A stretch of 64,000 nucleotides of DNA from positions 310,001 through 374,000 of the forward strand of contig OZ244213.1 of assembly GCA_965216905.1 (NCBI GenBank), in the 5' to 3' direction. The stretch is from G965216905 sp965216905 (GTDB taxonomy: Bacteria; Actinomycetota; Acidimicrobiia; Spongiisociales; ZC4RG35). Under the pieces are notes generated by a model, which was given only the letters and a program-made list of their open reading frames with translations, searched no databases and was not told the DNA's origin. This document shows positions 16,863-25,635 of the stretch, piece by piece. The position numbers and the translations under genes were made by a program. Each line of letters starts with the position of its first letter. Within the stretch, counting starts at the first letter, position 1.

Positions 16863-18842
16863 GTGTCCGACGTCGAGGTCACGTTCAGCCCGTCGGGTCG
16901 GCGGGGGCGAGTGCCGGTCGGTACGACCGTCCTCGACGCCGCCCGGACCTTGGGTGTCGACCTCGATTCGGTATGCGGTGGCCGCGGGATCTGCGGTCGC
17001 TGCCAGATCTCGGTCGGCTCCAGCCCCACGCTCGACGGGGATCCGGGCCGCCTGTCGGAGTGGAGCACCGTCGAAGACGACTACCGGACACGTCGGCGCG
17101 CCCGACGACCCCTCGAACCACCACGCCGACTCGGATGCAATGCCACCGTGCTGCGTGACGTGGTCATCGACGTGCCGCCGGAATCGCAGGTCCATCGCCA
17201 GGTCGTCCGCAAGGCACTCACCACCACCGAGATCGAAATCGACCCCACCATCGCACTCCGGTACGTCGAGGTCACCGAACCGGACCTCGAGAGCCCCACC
17301 GGCGACCTGGAGCGAATGATCTCCGCACTGGCGGACCAGTGGGACCTTCACGACCTCACCGCCGAGGTCTCCGTCGTCGGAGACATCCAGGCCGCCCTGC
17401 GAGAGGGCAAGTGGAAGGTGACCGCCGCCATCCGCGACGGCCACCGCATCGTCGGCGTGTGGCCGGGGCTGCGAGACACGGTGTACGGCGTCGCCTTCGA
17501 CGTCGGCTCGACCACCATCGCCGGCCATCTCTGCGAGCTTGGTTCGGGCCGGCTGGAGGCGTCCACCGGACGAATGAATCCCCAGATCGCCTACGGCGAG
17601 GATCTGATGAGTCGGGTGTCCTACATCCTGATGAACTCCGACGGCGTCGAGAAGCTGGTCTCGGCCGTCCAGACCGCCCTGGACGGGTTGGTCGGCGAGC
17701 TGTGCGCCGCGGCCGGGATCGAACGGGATGACATCTTCGAGCTGACCATCGTCGGCAACCCGATCATGCATCACCTCGTGCATGGAATCGACCCCCGCGA
17801 ACTCGGCACGGCCCCGTTCGCCCTCGCCACCACCGAGCCCCTCGAGAGCCGGGCGTCGGAGCTGGGCATCGGCGCCGCGCCCACCGCCCGCGTCTACGCC
17901 CTCCCCTGCATCGCCGGCCACGTCGGCGCCGACGCAGCCGCGGTCGCCCTCGCCGACGGTCCGCACCGGCGGGAAGCGGTGTCGCTCGTCGTCGACGTCG
18001 GCACCAACGCCGAGATCCTGCTCGGCTCGTCCGAGCGATTGCTGGCCGCCTCCTCCCCTACCGGCCCTGCCTTCGAGGGTGCCCAGATCTCGGCCGGGCA
18101 GCGGGCAGCACCGGGTGCCGTCGAGCGGGTTCGCATCGATCGGGAGACCCTCGAGCCGCGAATCAAGGTGATCGGATGCGACCGATGGTCCGATGAGACC
18201 GGCTTCGAGACCCCCGCCGCCGGTGTCACCGGAATCTGCGGTTCGGGCATCATCGAGGCGCTCGCCGAGTTGTTCCTCGCCGGCGTCATCGCCACCGACG
18301 GCACCATCGTCGACGACACCCGCAGCAGCCGGATCGAAGCCGACGGGCGCACCCGGTCGTACCGGCTCTGGGACGACCCGGTCATCCGCATCACCCAGAA
18401 CGACGTCCGGGCCATCCAACTCGCCAAAGCCGCCCTCCATGCCGGCTGCCGGCTGCTGATGGACCGGCTCGGGATCGAAGAGGTCGACCGGGTGGTGCTC
18501 GCCGGTGCGTTCGGCAGCCACATCGACCCGGTGTACGCGTTGATCCTGGGATTGGTCCCAGACGCCCACCCGGGCACCGTGTCCTCGGCGGGTAATGCGG
18601 CCGGGACGGGAGCGGTCATGGCGCTGCTCTCTGCGGCAGCCCGGCGGGAGATCGAGGAGCTCTCTCGCCGGATCGAGAAAGTGGAGACCGCCACCGAAGC
18701 GGCTTTCCAGGACCACTTCGTCGGGGCCATGGGTATTCCCCACCGCACCGACCCGTATACGCGACTGGGCACGGCAGTCGATCTGCCCGCCCCCTCCGAG
18801 ACACCGACCAGGCACCGTCGACGCCGAAAGGACAGCACATGA
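16863..18842 (+). CDS. Corrinoid-activating ASKHA/2Fe-2S protein (RACo-like)
   Basis: This 659-residue protein has an N-terminal 2Fe-2S ferredoxin domain (CGGRGICGRCQ with a further Cys at LGCNATV) and an ATPase domain of the ASKHA type (DVGSTTIAGHL, VGNPIMHHL, DVGTNAEILLG and VLAGAFGSHIDP). Such proteins use ATP to reduce Co(II) corrinoid back to Co(I) when the carrier has been accidentally oxidised. The start is a GTG at 16863 just after the methyltransferase gene; the stop overlaps the next ATG. An activator is especially needed if the host is aerobic. Confidence 0.93.
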   Translation: MSDVEVTFSPSGRRGRVPVGTTVLDAARTLGVDLDSVCGGRGICGRCQISVGSSPTLDGDPGRLSEWSTVEDDYRTRRRARRPLEPPRRLGCNATVLRDVVIDVPPESQVHRQVVRKALTTTEIEIDPTIALRYVEVTEPDLESPTGDLERMISALADQWDLHDLTAEVSVVGDIQAALREGKWKVTAAIRDGHRIVGVWPGLRDTVYGVAFDVGSTTIAGHLCELGSGRLEASTGRMNPQIAYGEDLMSRVSYILMNSDGVEKLVSAVQTALDGLVGELCAAAGIERDDIFELTIVGNPIMHHLVHGIDPRELGTAPFALATTEPLESRASELGIGAAPTARVYALPCIAGHVGADAAAVALADGPHRREAVSLVVDVGTNAEILLGSSERLLAASSPTGPAFEGAQISAGQRAAPGAVERVRIDRETLEPRIKVIGCDRWSDETGFETPAAGVTGICGSGIIEALAELFLAGVIATDGTIVDDTRSSRIEADGRTRSYRLWDDPVIRITQNDVRAIQLAKAALHAGCRLLMDRLGIEEVDRVVLAGAFGSHIDPVYALILGLVPDAHPGTVSSAGNAAGTGAVMALLSAAARREIEELSRRIEKVETATEAAFQDHFVGAMGIPHRTDPYTRLGTAVDLPAPSETPTRHRRRRKDST

Positions 18843-20365
18843 GCCGCCGATCCGGAGGCCGGGCGGCCCGCCAGGCCGCCCGAGCCGATCAAGCCGGGGA
18901 GATCACCCCGTACCTGACCCGCACGATCCCGCCCGTCGAGGTGGTGTCCGAGGAGGGTCTGGCCACGATCGAGGACAACGCCGACCGGCTGTTGGCGGAG
19001 GTAGGGATCGACATCGTCGGATACCCGGAGGCGGTGGACATCTTCGCCGGTGCGGGGGCCGAGGTCGATGGCACCCGTGTGCGTTTTCCGAAAGGCATGT
19101 GTCGGGAGCTGGTCCAGGCCACCGCTCCCCGGTCCTTCACCCAGCACGCCCGCAATCCGGCCCGGTCGGTGGTGATCGGTGACCCCCACATGGTGTTGGT
19201 GCCCGCCTACGGATCCCCGTTCGTGCGGGACCTCGAACGTGGCCGTCGCTACGCCACGCTCGAAGACTTCCACAACTTCACCAAACTGGTGTGGATGCTG
19301 CCCTCCCTGCACCACAGCGGCGGCACCCTGTGCGAGCCGGTGGATCTCCCCGTGAACAAGCGCCACTTCGACATGGTCTACAGCCACATGCGGTATTCGG
19401 ACAAGGCATTCATGGGTTCGGTGACCCATCCCGACCGAGCCCAGGACACCATCGACATGTGCCGCATCCTGTTCGGCTCCGACCGGGTGGACCGCGACGC
19501 CGTCGTCATCGGCTTGTGCAACGCCAACTCTCCGATGGCGTGGGACTACGCCATGCTCGGATCGGCGAAGGTGTATGCCGAGAACAACCAAGCGTGTCTC
19601 ATCACGCCGTTCATCCTGGCGGGAGCCATGTCACCCGTCACCGTGGCCGGCGCCGCCACCCAGACGCTGGCCGAGGCCTTGGCCGGGATGGCCTTCTGCC
19701 AGATCGTGAGGCCCGGGGCACCCGTCATCTTCGGATCGTTCGCTTCGTCGATGTCGATGCAGTCGGGAGCGCCGACATTCGGAACACCCGAGCCCCAGCT
19801 CATCCTCTTCGTGATGGCGGCTCTCGCCCGCCGGTTGGGTGTCCCCTTCCGCAGTGGCGGCAACTTCACCGCATCGAAGATCCCCGACTACCAGGCGGCC
19901 TACGAGAGCGCGATCTCGTTCATGGCCACCATCCAGGCCGGCGTCAACTTCAACCTGCACACCGCCGGCTGGCTGGAGGGCGGACTGTCGATGGGGTACG
20001 AGAAGTTGATCCTCGATGCCGACCAGGCCTCGATGACGGGCAGGTACGTCGAAGGCGTCGACCTCAGCGACAACGGGCTCGCCATCGACGCCATGCTCGA
20101 CAGCTCACCGGGACAGCACTTTCTCGGCAACCCGCACACGCTGGCCAACTTCGAGACCGCCTTCTGGAGGTCGGCGATGGCCGACAACAACAGCTTCGAG
20201 CAGTGGGAGGCCGAGGGCGGTCAGGACGCCACCGCCCGCGCCGCCACCCGCTGGAAGGAGATGCTCGCCACCTACGAGGCTCCGCCGCTCGACGAAGCCG
20301 TCGACCAAGAGCTGCGGGAGTGGATCGAGCAACGCAAGGCCAGCTTTCCCGACTCGGACACGTAA
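18839..20365 (+). CDS. MttB-family (non-pyrrolysine) substrate methyltransferase
   Basis: This 508-residue protein belongs to the trimethylamine methyltransferase family, with the typical YLTRTIPPVEVVSEEGLATI start, FTQHARNPARSVVIGD, LHHSGGTLCEPVDLP and a GAPTFGTPEP barrel segment. The reading frame has no in-frame amber codon, so it is a non-pyrrolysine member like the glycine betaine methyltransferase MtgB. It would demethylate a quaternary amine and methylate the corrinoid protein. The substrate cannot be read from sequence: glycine betaine, proline betaine, carnitine or another are possible. The nearby dimethylglycine-dehydrogenase-like operon favours glycine betaine. Confidence 0.92.
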   Translation: MSRRSGGRAARQAARADQAGEITPYLTRTIPPVEVVSEEGLATIEDNADRLLAEVGIDIVGYPEAVDIFAGAGAEVDGTRVRFPKGMCRELVQATAPRSFTQHARNPARSVVIGDPHMVLVPAYGSPFVRDLERGRRYATLEDFHNFTKLVWMLPSLHHSGGTLCEPVDLPVNKRHFDMVYSHMRYSDKAFMGSVTHPDRAQDTIDMCRILFGSDRVDRDAVVIGLCNANSPMAWDYAMLGSAKVYAENNQACLITPFILAGAMSPVTVAGAATQTLAEALAGMAFCQIVRPGAPVIFGSFASSMSMQSGAPTFGTPEPQLILFVMAALARRLGVPFRSGGNFTASKIPDYQAAYESAISFMATIQAGVNFNLHTAGWLEGGLSMGYEKLILDADQASMTGRYVEGVDLSDNGLAIDAMLDSSPGQHFLGNPHTLANFETAFWRSAMADNNSFEQWEAEGGQDATARAATRWKEMLATYEAPPLDEAVDQELREWIEQRKASFPDSDT

Positions 20366-20377
20366 CGGAGCCCGTCC

Positions 20378-21199
20378 ATGAACATCCACAAACAGAGCCT
20401 GCTCGACCACGCCATCTTCGAGATCATCCCGATGAGGCACGCCGCCGAGAAGGCGCTCGGGCTTCCCGCCGGGAGCACGGTGTCGGTGACCGCCTCCCCC
20501 GCCAAGGGCATGATGGCGACCGTCGAGCTGACCGAGCACATGGTCGAGCACGGCTACGTCGCCATCCCCCACCTGTCGGCCCGTCTCACCAAGAGCCACG
20601 GGGAGCTGCAGCACATCGTCGAGCGGTTCCTCGCCATCGGGATCGAGCGGGTCTTCATCGTCGGCGGCGACGCCGACGATCCCGGCGACTTCTTCGACGC
20701 CATGTCGCTGATCGACGCCCTCGTCCAGATGGGCCGGCCCTTCGCCGACATGGGCGTCACCGGCTACCCCGAGGGCCATCCCGACATCCCCGAAGAGAGC
20801 CTGCAGGAAGCCCTCATCGCCAAACAGCCGCACGCCGCGTACGTCGCCACCCAGATGTGCTTCGACACCGATCGGATCCGCGACTGGGCACTGTCCATCC
20901 GTCAGCTCGGGGTCATGCTGCCCTTGATGGTGGGTATCCCAGGAGCGATCGATGCCACCAAGCTGATGACCATCGGCGCCCGTATCGGGGTGGGTCGCTC
21001 GCTGCGGTACCTGTCGAAGAACCGCAAGTCGGTCACCAAGCTGATCAGGCCGGGCCGGTACCAGCCCGACGATCTGCTCGACGATCTCGCCGAGTTGGCG
21101 GCGGATCCGGTCGCCCGACTCGGCGGCCTGCACATCTTCACCTTCAACCAGGTCGACGAGACCGTGGAGTGGTACCAGCAGGCGCGCGCCGCCGACTGA
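20378..21199 (+). CDS. Methylenetetrahydrofolate reductase-like protein
   Basis: This 273-residue protein has the MetF TIM-barrel pattern: the SVTASPAKGMMATVELTEHM region, a folate-binding segment IERVFIVGGDADDPG and MGVTGYPEGHP, and AAYVATQMCFDTDRI. It is slightly shorter than classical MetF. In this operon it would interconvert methyl-THF and methylene-THF, so that methyl groups can be oxidised or used by glyA. It is the last gene of the run, 12 bp after the MttB-family gene, and is followed by a palindrome array. Confidence 0.92.
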   Translation: MNIHKQSLLDHAIFEIIPMRHAAEKALGLPAGSTVSVTASPAKGMMATVELTEHMVEHGYVAIPHLSARLTKSHGELQHIVERFLAIGIERVFIVGGDADDPGDFFDAMSLIDALVQMGRPFADMGVTGYPEGHPDIPEESLQEALIAKQPHAAYVATQMCFDTDRIRDWALSIRQLGVMLPLMVGIPGAIDATKLMTIGARIGVGRSLRYLSKNRKSVTKLIRPGRYQPDDLLDDLAELAADPVARLGGLHIFTFNQVDETVEWYQQARAAD

Positions 21200-21224
21200 C
21201 CCGTCGTGTCCTGCCCGTCGTGTC

Positions 21225-21412
21225 CTGCACACTGTGCAGAACACGTACGGTCTCGACCGATTCGGCACAGTGTGCAGCCCCCTCGTGATCCTGCACGGTG
21301 TGCAGGATGTCGCCGTTCTCGACGGGTCTCGCACAGTGTGCGAGATCAGTCCGGGGTCGATGTGCACAGTGTGCGAGATGTGGTCGGGTGCGACAGGTTT
21401 CGCACACTGTGC
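21225..21412. repeat. Palindrome array A: six GCACANTGTGC hairpins
   Basis: Six palindromes with the self-complementary core GCACANTGTGC (one copy has GCACGGTGTGC) are centred at 21232, 21270, 21298, 21336, 21369 and 21407. The spacings are 38, 28, 38, 33 and 38 bp. Outer arms differ but several pair with themselves: CTGCACA/TGTGCAG at 21225-21239, ATCCTGCAC/GTGCAGGAT at 21288-21308 and TCTCGCACA/TGTGCGAGA at 21327-21345. The array fills the gap between the convergent methylene-THF reductase gene and the phzF-like gene. A 14-bp tandem duplication precedes it. A second array lies at 50486-50685. Confidence 0.93.
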
Positions 21413-21434
21413 ACGATGTCGAACGGGCGGATGG

Positions 21435-22277
21435 TCAGGCGTCGATGTGACCGTCGATACAGGTGACCACGCTTCCGCCCACCCACAGGGCGCCATCGGC
21501 GTCCTGGGTGATCCGGGGCCGGCCCATCCGACCGAGGACCGTGCCCTGCGACGTGGTGAACGGTGGGGTGACGACACCGGCGCCGACCAGCCACTGCGCC
21601 AGTGACGCATTGAGACTGCCGGTGACCGGGTCCTCCCGACAGACACCGGAGGCATCGTCGAAGAACGCCCGGACCTCGAAGGCCACCTCGGACGGCTGCG
21701 GGTAGGGAGCGACCACGCCGATCTTCGTCGGTCCACCTGCGACGAACTCGGGCGTCAGGGCCAAGACCCGGTCGACATCGCCGAGCAGGACCGCCGCCCA
21801 TCCCGGCCCGTTGTCGACCCAGGCGGCGTCGACGACTTCGTCCCGATCGAGGCCGAGCACCGAACACATGGCATCGAGCTCGTGGGCATCGAGCGGGCCG
21901 GAGCGGATCAGGGGCGGTGCGGCGAAGGACAGCCGGTTGCCATCGTCGACGAGCTGCACCAGTCCCGCCCCACATTCTTGGACGGGGCGACCGGGCGAAC
22001 GCGGCGTCCCGCCGGCGTCCAGCCAGACGCGGGCACTCCCCAGCGTCGGATGTCCGGCGAACGGCAACTCCTCGACGGGGGTGAAGATCCGGACGCGATA
22101 GTCGGCCGACGGGTCGGTGGGCGCCAGGAGAAAGGTCGTCTCCGAGAGGTTGGTCCAGTTGGCGATCTGTTGCATCTGGTGGGTGTCGAGACCCTCGGAC
22201 TCGATCACCACCGCCAGCGGATTGCCCGTGTAGGGCTGCGCACCGAACACGTCGACCTGGCTGAATCTCCGTCGCAA
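21435..22277 (-). CDS. PhzF-family isomerase/epimerase
   Basis: This 280-residue protein has the PhzF fold (two similar halves). The N-terminus FSQVDVFGAQPYTGNPLAVV is a family signature, followed by ANWTNLSETTFLL, which carries the catalytic Glu, and FTPVEELPFAGHPTLGSARV. The second half has REDPVTGSLNASLAQWL. Members include phenazine-biosynthesis isomerases, but most have unknown substrates. It runs towards the methyl-transfer operon and is divergent from the IclR gene. No link to either pathway is evident. Confidence 0.92.
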   Translation of the reverse strand: MRRRFSQVDVFGAQPYTGNPLAVVIESEGLDTHQMQQIANWTNLSETTFLLAPTDPSADYRVRIFTPVEELPFAGHPTLGSARVWLDAGGTPRSPGRPVQECGAGLVQLVDDGNRLSFAAPPLIRSGPLDAHELDAMCSVLGLDRDEVVDAAWVDNGPGWAAVLLGDVDRVLALTPEFVAGGPTKIGVVAPYPQPSEVAFEVRAFFDDASGVCREDPVTGSLNASLAQWLVGAGVVTPPFTTSQGTVLGRMGRPRITQDADGALWVGGSVVTCIDGHIDA

Positions 22278-22328
22278 GACCTGCTCCTCGATGGGGAGTG
22301 CACGAGCCTATCCACCGGAGTCTGGCGA

Positions 22329-22362
22329 TTCCACATCGTGGAACGGATGCCGTATCATGGAA
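22329..22362. promoter_or_regulatory. Probable IclR autoregulatory operator
   Basis: TTCCACATCGTGGAA at 22329-22343 is a perfect dyad (TTCCAC-ATC-GTGGAA). A weaker copy, TGCCGTATCATGGAA at 22348-22362, matches it at 11 of 15 positions and covers the start codon of the IclR gene at 22357. The same dyad with one change occurs at 14241 in front of the corrinoid methyl-transfer operon. The site lies between the divergent phzF-like and IclR genes. Confidence 0.78.
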
Positions 22363-23121
22363 CGAGTGTCCACCGTTCAGAGCATCGAGCGAGCCTTCGC
22401 CATTCTCCGGGTCTTGGCCGTGGAGCCGGCCGGCGTCACCGAGCTGGCCGCCCAGGTCTCGCTACCCAAATCAACCGTCGCCCGGCTGCTCGCCACCCTG
22501 GAGGGGATCGGCGCCGTCGAACGCTCCGAGGACTCGAGCCAGTACCAGATCGGCCGGACCATGCGGGAGCTCTCCGGGCACATCGACGCCTCCGCCGGGC
22601 TGGTCGTGGCCATCCGGCCCCACCTCGAGCGGTTGACCGACCTCACCGGGGAGGCCACCGGGTTCAGCGTCCCCGACGGCTACACCGTCCGCTACCTCAC
22701 CCAGATCGAGAGCCCCAGCCCCGTCCAGGTACGTGACTACTCCGGTCTCGTGCTTCCGATGCACGTCGGGCCGGCCGGGCTGGTGATGATGGCGCAGTGG
22801 CCCCAACAGGAGATCGCCCACTATCTGACCCGGCCACTGGTCGCCTTCACCCACGCCACCGTCACCGATCCGGTCGAGATCGAGAAACGGCTCGAGGGCA
22901 TTCGCACCGACGGTCATGCCTGGGTACACGAGGAGTACGCCGAGGGGATCTCGTCGGTCGCCGCGCCCGTCTTCGACAAGGGCGGCGCCGTCCGCGGAGC
23001 CATCCACGTCCATGGGCCCACCTATCGCTTTCCCCCTCCCGGTGCCTACGAGGAGATCGGTGAGGCGGTCCGTCACGCCGCCGAGGTGTTCAGCGGTCGG
23101 GTGCCCGCCAACCCCGATTGA
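22357..23121 (+). CDS. IclR-family transcriptional regulator
   Basis: This 254-residue protein has an N-terminal winged helix (STVQSIERAFAILRVL, then GVTELAAQVSLPKSTVARLL) and a C-terminal IclR effector domain (residues about 85-250, with HVGPAGLVMMAQWP and EEYAEGISSVAAPVFDKGGA). IclR proteins are dimers that bind palindromes and respond to small metabolites. The shared operator motif implies that it regulates itself and the methyl-transfer operon 8 kb upstream. The ATG at 22357 is chosen; a longer frame from 22291 runs through the operator and has no family-like sequence. Confidence 0.92.
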   Translation: MERVSTVQSIERAFAILRVLAVEPAGVTELAAQVSLPKSTVARLLATLEGIGAVERSEDSSQYQIGRTMRELSGHIDASAGLVVAIRPHLERLTDLTGEATGFSVPDGYTVRYLTQIESPSPVQVRDYSGLVLPMHVGPAGLVMMAQWPQQEIAHYLTRPLVAFTHATVTDPVEIEKRLEGIRTDGHAWVHEEYAEGISSVAAPVFDKGGAVRGAIHVHGPTYRFPPPGAYEEIGEAVRHAAEVFSGRVPANPD

Positions 23122-23166
23122 GCCCCTCCCCTCCGGGTTGGCCCACACGATCGGTACCCTTGCCCC

Positions 23167-23625
23167 ATGCGCCTCATGGGCATATTCGCCGTCGTCGCCC
23201 TCGCCGAACTGGCCGTCTTCGTGCTCGTCGAGCAACGAATCGGCCTGCTCAACTCGCTGCTGATCGCCGTGCTCACCGCCGTCGTCGGATCGACCCTCGT
23301 GCGTCGCGCCGGCATCTCGGTGATCGGCGACATCCGGCGGCGCACCTCGGAGGGCCGGATCCCAGGCCGCGAACTGACCCACGGCGCCGCCATCCTGGTC
23401 GCCGGCGCGCTGCTGATCTCCCCCGGCTTCCTCACCGACATCTTCGGGTTCACCCTGCTCGCCCCTCCGGTTCGCGACTTCATCCACAGCCAGGTCAGCC
23501 GGCGGATCGGCGATCGGGTGACGGTCATCGCCGGCGAGCGGATGTCGACGATCCGCCCGCCCGGTGCAGGCCCGCCGCGTCGTCCTCGCCCGGAGATCAT
23601 CGACGTGGAGGGCTGGGAGGAGTAG
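23167..23625 (+). CDS. FxsA-family membrane protein
   Basis: This 152-residue protein has three to four hydrophobic helices, starting RLMGIFAVVALAELAVFVLV. The FxsA signature is seen in LTHGAAILVAGALLISPGFL followed by TDIFGFTLLAPPVR. FxsA affects phage exclusion in E. coli when overexpressed, but its normal role is unknown. The cytoplasmic tail is proline- and arginine-rich and ends in acidic EIIDVEGWEE. It follows the IclR gene but shows no functional link to it. Confidence 0.9.
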   Translation: MRLMGIFAVVALAELAVFVLVEQRIGLLNSLLIAVLTAVVGSTLVRRAGISVIGDIRRRTSEGRIPGRELTHGAAILVAGALLISPGFLTDIFGFTLLAPPVRDFIHSQVSRRIGDRVTVIAGERMSTIRPPGAGPPRRPRPEIIDVEGWEE

Positions 23626-23673
23626 CGGCGGAAGCCTTGCCGCCCGGTCCGGTCGGAATAGCCTGATCCCGGT

Positions 23674-24996
23674 ATGCAGCTCGACCGATCCCACCGTTGG
23701 AACGAACGGCTCCACCATGCCATCCCCGGTGGCGCGCACACGTACGCCAAGGGCGACGACCAGTGGCCGGAGGGGCTCAATCCCGTCATCGAACGAGGTG
23801 CCGGATGCCATGTGTGGGACGTGGATGGGAACCGCTACCTGGAGTACGGGGCCGGGTTGCGAGCCGTGACCCTGGGACACGCCCATCCGGTGGTGGACGA
23901 TGCCGTCCGCCGAGCGATCGGTCAGGGGGTGGGGTTCGTCCGTCCCAGCCGGGCGGAGGCCGAGGCCGCCGAGAAGCTGCTGGAGCTCGTTCCCACCATG
24001 GACATGGTCAAGTTCGCCAAGAACGGCTCCGACGTCACCACCGCCGCGACCAAGCTGGCACGGGCCGTCACCGGCCGCGACCTGATCGCGGTCTGCGCCC
24101 ATCACCCCTTCTTCTCGGTCGACGACTGGTTCATCGGGACGACGGAGATCGACGCCGGCATCCCCGAGGCGGTCACAAAGCTCACGGTGGGGTTCCCCTA
24201 CAACGATCTCGCGGCGCTGGAAGCGCTGTTCGCCGCCCACCCGGGCCAGATCGCCGCAGTGGTGATGGAGGTCGAGCGAATCGACCCACCCGACCCCGGA
24301 TACCTGGCCGGCGTGCGGCAGATCTGCGACACGCACGGAGCGCTGCTGGTGTTCGATGAGATCGTGACCGGGTTCCGGTGGGCGAGCGGCGGTGCGCACT
24401 CGGTCCACGGGGTGACCCCCGACCTGGCGTGCTTCGGAAAAGGCATCGCCAACGGGTATGCCCTCGCCGCCCTGACGGGGAGTCGCCAGATCATGGAGCG
24501 GGGCGGGCTCCGCCACGAAGAAGAACGGGTATTCCTCCTGTCCACGACGTACGGCGCCGAGCCCGTCGGATTGGCGGCGGGAGTTGCGACGATGGACGTC
24601 TACGCAACGGAGGATGTGACGGGGACGCTGCGTCGGAGCGGGATGGCGCTGACCGAGGGACTGCGTGCGATTGGCGAGCAGCACGGTATCGCCGAGTATC
24701 TCGGGCCGATCGGACACCCGGCGTGCCTCTTCTTCTTCACGCGTGACCCGGAGGGCAGACCTTCCCAGCCCTACCGAACCCTGTTCCTCCAGGAGTGTGT
24801 GCGCCGCGGTCTGCTGGCGCCGTCACTGGTCGTGTCCGCCGCGCACGACGACGCCGCCGTCGACCAGACCCTCACCATCATCGACGAAGCGGCCGCGGTC
24901 TACGCCAAGGCGCTCAGCGACGGAGTCGACTCCCATCTGGATGGCCGCCCGGTGGCGTCGGTCTACCGAAAGCGCAACCGACCAACCGCCCGGTAG
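23674..24996 (+). CDS. Class III aminotransferase (glutamate-1-semialdehyde aminomutase family)
   Basis: This 440-residue PLP enzyme begins RSHRWNERLHHAIPGGAHTY, typical of the GSA-aminomutase subgroup. It has the PLP phosphate-binding region KFAKNGSDVTTAATKLARA, the cofactor Asp in LLVFDEIVTGFR and the Schiff-base Lys in CFGKGIANGYALAAL. Members in polysaccharide loci often transfer amino groups in sugar or side-chain synthesis. It precedes a CDP-deoxysugar operon by about 110 bp, so that role is likely, while heme synthesis is less so. It is complete. Confidence 0.87.
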   Translation: MQLDRSHRWNERLHHAIPGGAHTYAKGDDQWPEGLNPVIERGAGCHVWDVDGNRYLEYGAGLRAVTLGHAHPVVDDAVRRAIGQGVGFVRPSRAEAEAAEKLLELVPTMDMVKFAKNGSDVTTAATKLARAVTGRDLIAVCAHHPFFSVDDWFIGTTEIDAGIPEAVTKLTVGFPYNDLAALEALFAAHPGQIAAVVMEVERIDPPDPGYLAGVRQICDTHGALLVFDEIVTGFRWASGGAHSVHGVTPDLACFGKGIANGYALAALTGSRQIMERGGLRHEEERVFLLSTTYGAEPVGLAAGVATMDVYATEDVTGTLRRSGMALTEGLRAIGEQHGIAEYLGPIGHPACLFFFTRDPEGRPSQPYRTLFLQECVRRGLLAPSLVVSAAHDDAAVDQTLTIIDEAAAVYAKALSDGVDSHLDGRPVASVYRKRNRPTAR

Positions 24997-25104
24997 CGGC
25001 CGGGAGCCGGCCGGGTAGGGTGTTCGACGGCTGCGGGGTGAACACCAGGAGGGCGGAACCGTGGGTCACAGGTCACATGCCGGACAACGCCTCGGTGCCT
25101 ACCG

Positions 25105-25635
25105 ATGAGGTTCACCTCCACCGCCGTCCAAGGTTCCTACATCGTCGATCTGGAGCCGGCCACCGACGAGCGCGGATTCTTCGCCCGCGTCTTCTGCGTC
25201 GACGAGTTCGCGGCAATGGGACTCGAGACCACCGTCGCCCAGTCGAGTCTGTCCGTCAGCCACACTCGCGGAACACTCCGCGGCCTGCACTGGCAGCGCC
25301 ACCCGCACGCCGAGGCAAAGCTGGTCCGGTGTGTGCGCGGTGCCCTCTTCGATGTGGTCGCCGACGTCCGGCCCGGCTCGCCCACCTACGGGCGATGGGC
25401 GGGTGTGGAACTCTCGGCCGAGAACCGGCGTGCGCTGTACCTGCCCCCGGGCACGGCCCACGGTTTCCAGACGCTGGCCGACAACACCGAGATCCTCTAC
25501 CAGATGAGTGTCCCGTATCACCCGGACTCGCAGACCGGTGCACGCTTCGACGACCCGTTCTTCGGCATCGAGTGGCCGATGGAGCCGACCGTCGTCCATC
25601 CTCGCGACACCCGATACCCGGACATCGCTCGATGA
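25105..25635 (+). CDS. RmlC-like dTDP-4-dehydrorhamnose 3,5-epimerase family protein
   Basis: This 176-residue cupin has the RmlC pattern: DLEPATDERGFFARVFC, SVSHTRGTLRGLHWQ with the catalytic His in GLHWQ, VRCVRGALFDVVADVRPGSP and YLPPGTAHGFQTL. In this cluster, next to CDP-glucose enzymes, it probably epimerises a CDP-4-keto sugar rather than the dTDP form (inference). Its stop codon overlaps the ATG of the next gene. Confidence 0.9.
   Translation: MRFTSTAVQGSYIVDLEPATDERGFFARVFCVDEFAAMGLETTVAQSSLSVSHTRGTLRGLHWQRHPHAEAKLVRCVRGALFDVVADVRPGSPTYGRWAGVELSAENRRALYLPPGTAHGFQTLADNTEILYQMSVPYHPDSQTGARFDDPFFGIEWPMEPTVVHPRDTRYPDIAR

Noticed and set aside
18839..20365. Possible pyrrolysine-containing MttB
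   Set aside because: The frame has no in-frame TAG and is full length, so no pyrrolysine is needed. No pylTSBCD genes are in the window.
21225..21412. Palindrome array as a short CRISPR
   Set aside because: The units are dyads with differing arms and spacings of 28-38 bp, with no constant direct repeat longer than the 11-bp core, unlike the true array at 1-4099.
21206..21466. Open frame across palindrome array A
   Set aside because: It reads straight through the palindromes, has no homologue-like sequence and overlaps the end of the phzF-like gene.
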